Shown: piece after piece, positions 6,108 to 12,723 of the stretch
Layout: each line of letters opens with the position of its first letter
How positions within the stretch are numbered: position 1 is the first letter of the stretch
DNA from: an uncultured Eubacterium sp.
GTDB lineage: Bacteria; Bacillota; Clostridia; Oscillospirales; Acutalibacteraceae
Assembly: GCA_910584985.1 (NCBI GenBank)
Contig: CAJUDJ010000034.1
Location: forward strand, 1 to 16,470
Length of the DNA: 16,470 nt
Direction of reading: 5' to 3'
Made by a program: the position numbers and the translations under genes
Notes under the pieces: generated by a model
What the model was told of the DNA's origin: nothing
The model's database searches: none
The model's input: the letters and a program-made list of their open reading frames with translations, nothing else

Positions 6108-6109
6108 GT

Positions 6110-6141
6110 AAGAGTAGGTTTAAACTTACTCTTTATTTTTT
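6110..6141 (+). terminator. Terminator between acpP and glpK
   Basis: Inverted repeat AAGAGTA (6110-6116) / TACTCTT (6127-6133), with the stem continued inside by a G-T pair and GTT/AAC, followed by TTTATTTTTT. It fits a terminator for acpP. The same sequence is also a near-perfect 24-bp dyad over the likely glpK start point, so a role as operator is possible. Confidence 0.75.
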
Positions 6142-6168
6142 GCACAAAGTGCGCAGAGGGGGATTATA

Positions 6169-7671
6169 TTGGCTGAAAAATATATTATGGCGCTTGATCA
6201 GGGGACAACAAGTTCAAGAGTTATTATTTTCAACAAAAAAGGTGAAATTGTTTCAAAGGCACAGAATGAATTTACACAGTATTATCCGCAGAACGGATGG
6301 GTGGAGCATGACCCGAATGAAATTCTCTTTTCGGAAATGCAGGCAATTCTTGCTGTTTTAAGGCAGGAAAAGGTTGATCCTAAGGATATTGCAGGCATCG
6401 GCATTACCAATCAGCGTGAAACCACGATTGTCTGGGATAAGGAAACAGGCAAGCCGGTTTATAATGCAATCGTATGGCAGTGCCGCCGTACGGCAGATTA
6501 CTGTGAACAGCTGAAGGCAGAGGGCTTAAGCGATTATGTTAAAGCAACAACAGGCCTTCTGATTGATGCCTATTTCTCAGCAACAAAAATAAAATGGATT
6601 CTGGATAATGTTGAGGGTGCAAAGGAAAGGGCCGAAAGGGGAGAACTTCTTTTCGGCACGGTTGATACATGGCTTATCTGGAATTTAACCTGTGGCAAGG
6701 TGCATGTTACGGATTACAGCAATGCCTGCCGCACCATGCTGTTTGATATTGATAAGCTGCAGTGGGATCCGTATCTCTGCGAAAAGCTGGGCATTCCGAT
6801 GTCCATGCTGCCGGAGGTAAAGCCGTCAAGCTGTGTTTACGGCGAATGTGCAAAATTCCCCGGTATGGAAGATATTGCAGGTATTCCGATTGCCGGTGCA
6901 ATCGGCGATCAGCCGGGTGCACTGTTCGGACAGGGCTGCTTTGAAGAGGGGCAGGCAAAGAATACATACGGAACAGGTTGCTTCCTGCTTATGAATACGG
7001 GTGAAAAAAGAATTGATTCCAAATCAAACCTTTTAACCGGCGTTGCATGGGGGCTTAACGGAAAGGTTACATATGATCTTGAGGGCTCGGCTTTCAATGC
7101 AGGCTCTGTTATCAAATGGCTTCGTGATGATCTGGAACTGATTAAAAATGCACCTGAGTGCGATGAGCTTGCTATGGAGGTTGAGGATTCAAACGGCCTT
7201 TATTTTGTTCCTGCATTTACAGGGCTCGGTGCACCTTACTGGGATATGTATGCACGCGGTTGTATGATTGGCCTTACAAGAGCGGTAAACAGAAAGCATA
7301 TCTGCCGTGCTGTGCTGGAAAGCATTACCTATCAGATGACGGATCTGCTGGAAGCCATGATGAAGGACAGCGGCATTCTGCTTAAGGATTTAAGAGTGGA
7401 CGGCGGCGCTTCCGTTTCCGATATTATGATGCAGATTCAGGCGAATATGACAGGTGTGAATGTAAACCGCCCGGTAAACAGGGAAGCAACGGCGCTCGGT
7501 GCTGCTTATCTTGCAGGCCTTGCAACAGGCGTTTGGAAAGATACGGATGAAATAGAAGCAAACCGAAAGGTTGATAAAATCTTTGTTCCGTCTATGGAAG
7601 AATCAAAGCGCAATGAAATGTATGCCAACTGGAAGCGGGCAGTGGAACGCTCAAGAAACTGGGAAAGATAA
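6169..7671 (+). CDS. glpK: Glycerol kinase
   Basis: 500 aa, standard length. It phosphorylates glycerol to sn-glycerol 3-phosphate with ATP in the cytoplasm. FGGY-family features in order: ALDQGTTSSR with Asp10, GWVEHDP, ITNQRETTIVWD, VWQCRRT, FSATKIKWIL, GTVDTWLIWNLT, TDYSNACRTMLFDI, catalytic Asp247 in AIGDQPGALFGQG, YGTGCFLLMNTG, and DGGASVSDIMMQ with GAAYLAGLATGVW near the end. The start is TTG at 6169, with GAGGGGGA (6156-6163) at good spacing; the next ATG (6187) would delete part of the first motif. The loop before Asp247 lacks the His that HPr phosphorylates in Enterococcus and Bacillus enzymes. No glpF or glpD is adjacent. The malic enzyme gene follows after 41 bases, probably co-transcribed. 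Confidence 0.97.
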   Translation: MAEKYIMALDQGTTSSRVIIFNKKGEIVSKAQNEFTQYYPQNGWVEHDPNEILFSEMQAILAVLRQEKVDPKDIAGIGITNQRETTIVWDKETGKPVYNAIVWQCRRTADYCEQLKAEGLSDYVKATTGLLIDAYFSATKIKWILDNVEGAKERAERGELLFGTVDTWLIWNLTCGKVHVTDYSNACRTMLFDIDKLQWDPYLCEKLGIPMSMLPEVKPSSCVYGECAKFPGMEDIAGIPIAGAIGDQPGALFGQGCFEEGQAKNTYGTGCFLLMNTGEKRIDSKSNLLTGVAWGLNGKVTYDLEGSAFNAGSVIKWLRDDLELIKNAPECDELAMEVEDSNGLYFVPAFTGLGAPYWDMYARGCMIGLTRAVNRKHICRAVLESITYQMTDLLEAMMKDSGILLKDLRVDGGASVSDIMMQIQANMTGVNVNRPVNREATALGAAYLAGLATGVWKDTDEIEANRKVDKIFVPSMEESKRNEMYANWKRAVERSRNWER

Positions 7672-7712
7672 TTTCCTTTTAAAATAAAAGATTGTTTAAA
7701 GAGGACAGGATT

Positions 7713-8885
7713 ATGGATTACAGAAAAGAATCATTGAAGCTTCACGGAGAATGGAAAGGAAAAGTTGAGGTTGTTGCAAGGGCAAAGGTGGATGATAAGG
7801 AAGCACTTTCCCTTGCCTATACCCCCGGTGTTGCGGAGCCGTGCCTTGCCATTCAGCAGGATTATAAAAAAAGCTGGGAGCTTACACGCCGCTGGAATAT
7901 GGTGGCTGTGGTTACGGACGGCACAGCCGTGCTCGGCCTTGGAGATATAGGCCCGGAAGCAGGCATGCCGGTTATGGAGGGCAAGTGCGTGCTGTTTAAG
8001 GAATTCGGCGATGTGGATGCATTTCCGCTTTGCGTGCGCACAAAGGATGTGGATGAATTTGTGCAGACGGTTTACAATATAAGCGGTTCCTTCGGCGGTA
8101 TTAACCTTGAGGATATTGCTGCGCCAAGATGCTTTGAAATTGAAGAAAAACTGAAGCAGATGTGCGATATTCCGGTTTTTCATGATGACCAGCACGGAAC
8201 AGCAGTGGTTGTTTCAGCAGCGCTTATCAATGCTACTAAGCTAACGGGAAAGGCACTCGGTGAATGCAAAGCAGTTATCAATGGTTCGGGTGCGGCAGGT
8301 ATTGCCATTGCCAAGCTGCTGATGACGCTTGGACTGAAGGATGTGATTCTCTGCGACCGCACAGGAGCCATTTATGAGGGCAGGGAAGGGCTCAATGCAT
8401 CCAAAGCCGATATTGCAACGGTTACAAACAGAGGAATGACAAAGGGCAGCCTTAAGGATGCAGTTGCCGGTACGGATATTTTTATCGGTGTTTCCGCACC
8501 GGGTGTGCTTACACAGGAAATGATCAAGACAATGAATGAAAATCCGATTGTGCTTGCCATGGCAAATCCCACACCTGAAATTATGCCGGATGAAGCAAAA
8601 GCGGCAGGTGCAAAAATTGTGGGCACAGGGCGTTCTGATTTTCCGAACCAGATTAATAATGTTGTTGCATTCCCGGGGATTTTCCGCGGTGCGCTTGATG
8701 TTCGTGCAAGTCAGATTACGGAAAATATGAAAATTGCCGCAGCTTATGCGATTGCTTCTCTTGTGGATGAAAAAGAACTGAATGAAGATTATATTCTTCC
8801 TTATGCTTTCGATGCGCGTATCAAGGATACGGTTGCAGCGGCAGTTGCCGATGCCGCAAGAAAAGACGGCGTGGCAAGAGTATAA
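7713..8885 (+). CDS. Malic enzyme (NAD(P)-dependent, short bacterial form)
   Basis: 390 aa, the short bacterial type. It decarboxylates L-malate to pyruvate with reduction of NAD(P). Visible: YTPGVAEPC with the catalytic Tyr36, GLGDIGPEAGMPVMEGK with Lys91, metal ligands in NLED (131-134) and HDDQHGTA (157-164), the dinucleotide loop NGSGAAGIA (190-198), ANPTPEI, TGRSDFPNQINNVVAFPGIFRGALD and the C-terminal ARIKDTVAAAVADAA. The ATG at 7713 is chosen because AGAGG lies eight bases before it; an in-frame TTG at 7692 has no ribosome site. Cofactor preference is not certain from sequence. Downstream of glpK and closed by a terminator, the pair links glycerol and malate to the pyruvate node. Confidence 0.93.
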   Translation: MDYRKESLKLHGEWKGKVEVVARAKVDDKEALSLAYTPGVAEPCLAIQQDYKKSWELTRRWNMVAVVTDGTAVLGLGDIGPEAGMPVMEGKCVLFKEFGDVDAFPLCVRTKDVDEFVQTVYNISGSFGGINLEDIAAPRCFEIEEKLKQMCDIPVFHDDQHGTAVVVSAALINATKLTGKALGECKAVINGSGAAGIAIAKLLMTLGLKDVILCDRTGAIYEGREGLNASKADIATVTNRGMTKGSLKDAVAGTDIFIGVSAPGVLTQEMIKTMNENPIVLAMANPTPEIMPDEAKAAGAKIVGTGRSDFPNQINNVVAFPGIFRGALDVRASQITENMKIAAAYAIASLVDEKELNEDYILPYAFDARIKDTVAAAVADAARKDGVARV

Positions 8886-8891
8886 AAATAT

Positions 8892-8926
8892 AACAGCCTT
8901 CTCCAAAACGGAAAAGGCTGTTTTTT
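8892..8926 (+). terminator. Terminator after the malic enzyme gene
   Basis: AACAGCCTT (8892-8900) / AAGGCTGTT (8914-8922), the stem continued inside by CC/GG pairs beyond one mismatch, followed by TTTTTTGTTGTTTCTT. It starts only seven bases after the stop. Confidence 0.92.
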
Positions 8927-8944
8927 GTTGTTTCTTAAGCAAAG

Positions 8945-8960
8945 CCCCATTCTATTGGGG
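8945..8960 (-). terminator. Small hairpin, possible weak terminator of the minus-strand lipoprotein gene
   Basis: CCCCA-N6-TGGGG is a short GC stem 69 bases past the stop of the gene ending at 9030. On the minus strand it is followed only by CTTTGCTT, so termination would be weak; the adjacent 8892-8922 hairpin may help on this strand. The rest of 8961-9029 shows nothing. Confidence 0.35.
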
Positions 8961-9029
8961 AAAAACAGAGAACTTTAGTAAAAATAAGACTGGCGTACCT
9001 AAGAGGAGAAGGCTGAGTTATATATTATG

Positions 9030-9509
9030 CTATACGGATAAGGGATAAAGCCTGTAGCCATACTGCTCCTTGCTGTTTATCTTTTCACATCTGAATACGG
9101 CTGTTTCAGGTGTGAACACATTATAATGCAGATCTGCATTTATATTGTCATAAGGATAAATCAGAAACGGCGCCAAGTTCGTATAATTGTCTTTAAACAC
9201 TTCATCATAAACAACTTTTTGATTGTATACAAAAATCATTCCCGAGGTTAAATCCAAGGAGCCTTCGTATTTTACACCGATTGCATTTTCAATATCCTGT
9301 GCAGAAACAGGATACTGAAATATCAGCACCTGCTCCCATTCAAAATCCGTGAAATCGGAAATGCTGACGGTTACGCCGTTTCCCTTATAATAGGAATCAA
9401 GGTAAACTCTCATATTGCTTTGCAGCAGGCTTTCTGAATTGCCACAGCCGGATAGAAGTATAAGCGAAGCGAGAAGTATACAGATAAATCCTTTTGCTTT
9501 TTTTATCAT
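9030..9509 (-). CDS. Small lipoprotein of unknown function
   Basis: 159 aa from the ATG at 9509. The protein starts MIKKAKGF, has a hydrophobic stretch 8-19, and ends its signal at LLSGC, a lipobox with lipidated Cys22; it should be anchored outside the cytoplasmic membrane. The mature part is acidic and Tyr/Phe-rich (YLDSYYKGNG, FEWEQVLIFQYP, FLIYPYDN, YGYRLYPLSV); I recognise no named domain. A GGAGGGGGGG sequence lies before the ATG. An in-frame TTG (9539) overlapping the previous stop is less likely because it would put charged residues before the signal. It directly follows the PAP2 gene and is surely in the same operon, so it may act in the same envelope process. Confidence 0.8.
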   Translation of the reverse strand: MIKKAKGFICILLASLILLSGCGNSESLLQSNMRVYLDSYYKGNGVTVSISDFTDFEWEQVLIFQYPVSAQDIENAIGVKYEGSLDLTSGMIFVYNQKVVYDEVFKDNYTNLAPFLIYPYDNINADLHYNVFTPETAVFRCEKINSKEQYGYRLYPLSV

Positions 9510-9535
9510 ATGAGGTTTACCCCCCCTCCTTTGTT

Positions 9536-10384
9536 TCAAATATCACTGGCTGAAGAACAGTGAATTTGCAGCAGCTTTTTCTTTTCAAGCACAGTCATTG
9601 CAATCAAAACAACCGAAAAGCTTACGATTCCGCCAACGGTTACATCGCTTAAATAATGTGCGCCCATAACAAGTCTTGTGAATGCAACCGTGCTTGTGTA
9701 AATGCACGGCAGCCAGAAGCAAAGCTGTTTTCTGTTTTTCCATTTATCGAATACAAACGGCACAAGCATAAGCAGATAGCTCATTCCTGCTCCTGCCGTG
9801 TGGCCGCTCGGGAACGATTTGTTGCCGTTGATTCCGTTTATCACATACCAGGGTGTAAACGCATCATAGCTGCCCTGCGCAAGCAGATCACGGAAACGAA
9901 CCCTGCCCCAAAGATATTTCATTCCCTCAATCAGGGATAGCTGCACGCACATAACGATAATACCTGTAACGGCAAGAATAAACAGCGGTTTTTTCAGCCT
10001 TTCGGGGATGTTTACAAGCCTGCCGAATAAATGGAGCATAACGCCGAAGCCGATGCCATAAACAATGCCGAAGGCAAGCTGATTTTCTTCAACAAAGAAA
10101 TGCTTTGCGATATATGTGCCCATATATGCCGATCCGCCGATATTTACAAGAAAACCTGCAATTTTCTGCCATTTTTTATCGGCTGTATAAAAAATAACTG
10201 CCCCTGCAAACGGCATAATCAGGCGGCAGGGAATTTCACCTGTGTTGTAAAGCCATATGCTGAACGGGTTTTCGGGATTATTCAGCCATATGTCAATTTT
10301 TAAATCGAAAAAAGCTGCAAAAGCAAGTGCAATCACCGCCGCTGCGTAAAATAAAATGATATTCTTTCTGTAAGACTTAACCAT
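9536..10384 (-). CDS. PAP2-family membrane phosphatase
   Basis: 282 aa with about six or seven membrane spans. The three acid-phosphatase motifs are present: a first motif KYLWGRVRFRD (K-x6-R, with Phe where Pro is usual), the second SFPSGHTAG with catalytic His, and the third TRLVMGAHYLSDVTVGG with the nucleophilic His and its Asp. Such enzymes remove phosphate from lipid phosphates, for example undecaprenyl pyrophosphate or phosphatidylglycerol phosphate, on the outer membrane face. The N-terminal 140 residues form extra spans before the catalytic core. Start ATG 10384 has GGAGGGG upstream. Heads an operon with the small lipoprotein and is divergent from the membrane protein at 10517. Substrate unknown. 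Confidence 0.9.
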   Translation of the reverse strand: MVKSYRKNIILFYAAAVIALAFAAFFDLKIDIWLNNPENPFSIWLYNTGEIPCRLIMPFAGAVIFYTADKKWQKIAGFLVNIGGSAYMGTYIAKHFFVEENQLAFGIVYGIGFGVMLHLFGRLVNIPERLKKPLFILAVTGIIVMCVQLSLIEGMKYLWGRVRFRDLLAQGSYDAFTPWYVINGINGNKSFPSGHTAGAGMSYLLMLVPFVFDKWKNRKQLCFWLPCIYTSTVAFTRLVMGAHYLSDVTVGGIVSFSVVLIAMTVLEKKKLLQIHCSSASDI

Positions 10385-10402
10385 AATTACCCCTCCGTTT
10401 CA

Positions 10403-10431
10403 ATTTTATCACACAAAAGATACTTTTTCAA
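10403..10431 (-). promoter_or_regulatory. Promoter of the PAP2-lipoprotein operon
   Basis: Minus strand: -35 TTGAAA (10431-10426), exact 17-bp spacer, -10 TAAAAT (10408-10403). The leader before the ATG at 10384 would be very short (under 20 bases). Confidence 0.75.
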
Positions 10432-10436
10432 TTATT

Positions 10437-10446
10437 ACATATATGT
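10437..10446. promoter_or_regulatory. Palindrome midway between divergent promoters
   Basis: ACATATATGT, a perfect 10-bp dyad. It lies exactly five bases from the -35 of each flanking promoter (10431 on the minus strand and 10452 on the plus strand). The symmetry suggests a shared regulator site, but an AT-rich palindrome could arise by chance. Confidence 0.35.
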
Positions 10447-10451
10447 TTCAA

Positions 10452-10480
10452 TTGACAATATTTTTGCTGTATGATACTAT
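10452..10480 (+). promoter_or_regulatory. Promoter of the membrane protein-lipoprotein operon
   Basis: -35 TTGACA (10452-10457), 17-bp spacer, -10 TACTAT (10475-10480). The -10 lies inside the perfect palindrome ATGATA-C-TATCAT (10471-10483), a possible operator overlapping the promoter. Confidence 0.75.
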
Positions 10481-10516
10481 CATTATATAAAATAAGATGT
10501 TATCGGAGGTCTTCTG

Positions 10517-11320
10517 ATGGAGGTTGTTGCACAAAGAGTTTTTGACCCGCTTTATATGTGGCTGGATATCGGGTTTCTTCTTGTTTTTGCAGGCATGCTG
10601 CTTTACAAAAAGAAATATGCCACTGTGATTGTTGGTGTAATCTTCGGTTTTGTTTATCAGCTTGTGGATTACGGCATTTTTCACCTTTTAACCCATTCCA
10701 GAAGCATTTCGGATGGGCACAGCCTGTTCTGGGTACTGATGTGGATGTCCATGAGCTACGGCTTCACAAATTTTGTTTGGATCTGGTTGTGGATTTCAAA
10801 GGATAAAAACCTTTTTGAATGGACGCTTCTTATTCTCGGCTGGTGGGTCTGCTGCCCGCTTATCACAAAAACCTTTGGCACAGGCGAAAATATGATTACG
10901 ATTCAGCGCACAACAGGCTCTTATCACGGTTATATGGCAATCATTCTTTTTGTTGGCTATCTGTTGCTGATTCTATGGAATATTTCACGAAAGAAAAAGG
11001 AAGAACGGATAAATATTCCGTGGCTGCTGGTTATAGGAATTCTTGTGCAGTTCGGCTGGGAAGCAGGGCTTTTCCTTGGCGGAATCAGAAGTGCCGAGCT
11101 TGGCACGGCAGCACAGAAGATAGCACCTATGATTATCAATTCTTTGCTTGAAACCAATCTGGGCATGCCGTATATTTTTGCTATCTTTATCGCTTTTTCC
11201 GCAAAATACACGGAAAAACTTACAAAACGGAAAACGAAACTTTCTTTTGTAAGCAGAATTATGGAAAACAACGCCGAAAAGGTTAAAAGTGCTGAAATAT
11301 CGGAATATCTGGAGATTTAA
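10517..11320 (+). CDS. Multi-spanning membrane protein of unknown function
   Basis: 267 aa. The ATG at 10517 has GGAGG (10505-10509) seven bases upstream. About seven hydrophobic spans are visible: roughly 14-30, 35-58, 70-93, 99-116, 137-156, 166-188 and 215-229, then a charged cytoplasmic tail of about 40 residues. Residues that look functional are aromatic and polar: RVFDPLYMWLDIGF near the start, DYGIFHLLTHSR (51-62), MSYGFTNFVWIWLW (79-92), QRTTGSYHGYM (130-140) and QFGWEAG (178-184). I cannot name the family; it is not an ABC, MFS or PAP2 protein. It is first in a two-gene unit with a lipoprotein and divergent from the PAP2 operon, so an envelope role is likely. Confidence 0.85.
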   Translation: MEVVAQRVFDPLYMWLDIGFLLVFAGMLLYKKKYATVIVGVIFGFVYQLVDYGIFHLLTHSRSISDGHSLFWVLMWMSMSYGFTNFVWIWLWISKDKNLFEWTLLILGWWVCCPLITKTFGTGENMITIQRTTGSYHGYMAIILFVGYLLLILWNISRKKKEERINIPWLLVIGILVQFGWEAGLFLGGIRSAELGTAAQKIAPMIINSLLETNLGMPYIFAIFIAFSAKYTEKLTKRKTKLSFVSRIMENNAEKVKSAEISEYLEI

Positions 11321-11341
11321 AAAGAGGAGCGTTTACAGAAT

Positions 11342-11818
11342 ATGAAAAAGACAAAGTTTATTATTTTTTTTCTGCTGTGTGCTTCAGTTTTTATGATAAC
11401 AAGCGGCTGCGTTGCATCTGAAAAAACGCCTGTCAGCACAGAAAGCTTTTTATCTGAAATGAAAAAAATCGGGTTTGAAGCCCATGATATCAAAGAAAAG
11501 TATGCCGATGCTGACCATGTGCTTGAAGTATATGTTTGTGTAAATCAAAAAGCCGGATTTCAGATTGAATTTTACCGCTTTAATTCTGAAGATACTGCTA
11601 AAAGGATATTTGCCGGCAACAAAAAAGAAACGGAGGATAACGCGGGAAGCAAAAGCTCGTATTCTTCCGTAGTAATCGGCAATTACGGAAAATTCAGGCA
11701 AACCTCAAACGGAGAATACATTGTGATTTCGCAGATTGCAGATACTTTGATTTATATAAAAGCCCCGGAGGGCAACAAAGTAGTTGTTAATAATATACTT
11801 GACGGTATAGGATATTGA
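11342..11818 (+). CDS. Small lipoprotein of unknown function
   Basis: 158 aa. Signal peptide MKKTKFIIFFLLCASVFMI ends in the lipobox ITSGC, with lipidated Cys23, so it is a membrane-anchored surface protein. The mature part is a small alpha/beta domain of about 130 residues (ESFLSEMKKIGFEAHDI, VLEVYVCVN, FQIEFYRFNSEDTAKRIFAGN, NYGKFRQTSNGEYIVISQI, DTLIYIKAPEGNK, ILDGIGY) of a kind found in clostridial lipoproteins, but I recognise no named function. AGAGGAG lies about 12 bases before the ATG. It follows the membrane protein gene after 21 bases and is certainly co-transcribed. It has no obvious sequence similarity to the lipoprotein ending at 9030. Confidence 0.85.
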   Translation: MKKTKFIIFFLLCASVFMITSGCVASEKTPVSTESFLSEMKKIGFEAHDIKEKYADADHVLEVYVCVNQKAGFQIEFYRFNSEDTAKRIFAGNKKETEDNAGSKSSYSSVVIGNYGKFRQTSNGEYIVISQIADTLIYIKAPEGNKVVVNNILDGIGY

Positions 11819-11844
11819 TTTATCGGAAGATTTTAAGCAAAACA

Positions 11845-11872
11845 AAACGGCGTGGATTATTCCATGCCGTTT
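11845..11872. terminator. Bidirectional terminator between convergent genes
   Basis: Twelve-base stem AAACGGCGTGGA (11845-11856) / TCCATGCCGTTT (11861-11872) with one G-T pair and a TTAT loop. T-rich tracts follow on both strands (ACTTTTATC on plus, TGTTTTGC on minus). It ends the lipoprotein operon and the Nudix operon. Confidence 0.88.
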
Positions 11873-11887
11873 ACTTTTATCAAAGTA

Positions 11888-12400
11888 TTAAAAGTCAAAA
11901 TTATCGCTGATTAAATCATAAGCATACTGTATATTATCAAGACGGACAAAGCTGCCGTCTGCAATCATATCCCGAATAGTCTGATTGGATGCCCACATCG
12001 CATCGCAGGTTTCATCCTCCTGAAGCACAATATCCTTTATATCACATTCGTGTTCAAAAAGCCACACTTCGCAGAAATCCTGATATACATCTCTTCTGAA
12101 CGATTTATAAAGTGTTCCTTTTTCTGTATCAAGGTCAATTCCAAGCTCTTCCTTAACCTCTCGCAGTGCGCCCTGCAAACCGGTTTCCCCTGCAAGCACA
12201 CTGCCGCCTGTAAATTCCCATTTCAGCGGCTCTGTTTTATTGGCTGTCCGCTTTGAAAGCAGCCATTCTTTATTTTTATTTCTAATCCAAATATGCACAA
12301 CAAGATGGTATTCCTCTGCATTGTGCGGAAATTCGGACCTGAGAATTGTTTTTCCTGTTAAATTTCTGTTTTTATCCAGAATATCCCATAATTCGCTCAT
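11888..12400 (-). CDS. Nudix hydrolase
   Basis: 170 aa. The Nudix box is complete: G66-x5-E72-x7-R80-E-V-x-E-E-L-G-I88, giving the Mg-binding helix of enzymes that cleave a nucleoside diphosphate linked to another group. The N-terminus (SELWDILDKNRNLTGKT) and the HLVVHIWIRN strand resemble the subgroup related to isopentenyl-diphosphate isomerase and YfcD; the isomerase itself is less likely because its Cys and Glu motifs are not evident. The ATG at 12400 has AAAGGAAA upstream. It lies 15 bases after the DUF4250-like gene and is probably co-transcribed with it, ending at the bidirectional terminator. The substrate cannot be predicted. Confidence 0.9.
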   Translation of the reverse strand: MSELWDILDKNRNLTGKTILRSEFPHNAEEYHLVVHIWIRNKNKEWLLSKRTANKTEPLKWEFTGGSVLAGETGLQGALREVKEELGIDLDTEKGTLYKSFRRDVYQDFCEVWLFEHECDIKDIVLQEDETCDAMWASNQTIRDMIADGSFVRLDNIQYAYDLISDNFDF

Positions 12401-12415
12401 GATATTTCCTTTCTG

Positions 12416-12592
12416 TTACACAAACTGATTCAGGCTTTCATCATAGGAATAGCCAACCGATAAAAGCCTTGCAGCGATATCTTCTTTATTCTCATTCAGA
12501 TCCTCGCAAAGTGCATCCAGATTTGAATAAGAATCCCTTAATTTTGTATTTATAACGCTTAAAAGCAGAAAATTATCTTTTGGCAAAGCCAT
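12416..12592 (-). CDS. DUF4250-like small protein
   Basis: 58 aa from the ATG at 12592, chosen because AGGGGGGTG stands before it and the protein then starts MALPKDNFLLLSVINTKLRD. This N-terminus, with YSNLDALCEDLN and the end GYSYDESLNQFV, fits the short DUF4250 proteins of clostridia (start LPKDxFxLLSxxNTKLRD, end GYxYDExxNQF), whose function is unknown. It is soluble, acidic and without a signal peptide. The open frame extends upstream to 12679, but that stretch covers the promoter. It is transcribed ahead of the Nudix gene and divergent from gltX. Confidence 0.8.
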   Translation of the reverse strand: MALPKDNFLLLSVINTKLRDSYSNLDALCEDLNENKEDIAARLLSVGYSYDESLNQFV

Positions 12593-12614
12593 TTCAGCAC
12601 CCCCCTGTTCTTTA

Positions 12615-12643
12615 AATCTAACACAATTCGGTATGTTTTTCAA
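12615..12643 (-). promoter_or_regulatory. Promoter of the DUF4250-Nudix operon
   Basis: Minus strand: -35 TTGAAA (12643-12638), 17-bp spacer, -10 TAGATT (12620-12615), just before the ribosome site of the DUF4250-like gene. Confidence 0.6.
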
Positions 12644-12692
12644 TAAATAAGAGAACAAATATATTGAATATTTTAACATTTTATGTAATAAT

Positions 12693-12698
12693 TATAAT
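12693..12698 (+). promoter_or_regulatory. Candidate -10 for gltX-glnS
   Basis: A consensus TATAAT stands 26 bases before the gltX ATG. The -35 is weak: the best nearby hexamer, TTTAAC (12672-12677), has only a 15-bp spacer. The leader is too short for a T-box or other riboswitch. Confidence 0.4.
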
Positions 12699-12723
12699 AC
12701 TTAACTGTAGGAGAAACAAAACT

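Noticed and set aside
8241..8942. A 233-codon open frame on the minus strand opposite the malic enzyme gene
   Set aside because: It is antisense to a fully recognised enzyme, rich in Cys and His in a way typical of shadow frames, without a ribosome site, and it crosses the downstream terminator.
12593..12679. Upstream extension of the DUF4250-like gene
   Set aside because: This stretch carries a good TTGAAA-17-TAGATT promoter and the AGGGGGGTG site; the family starts with LPKD near residue 3.
12664..12723. Twenty-residue N-terminal extension of gltX
   Set aside because: It overlaps the TATAAT promoter element and the ribosome site at 12709; the ATG at 12724 is well placed.
12680..12723. T-box riboswitch before the tRNA synthetase genes
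   Set aside because: The leader is only about 20-40 bases and holds no stem I, T-box sequence or terminator.
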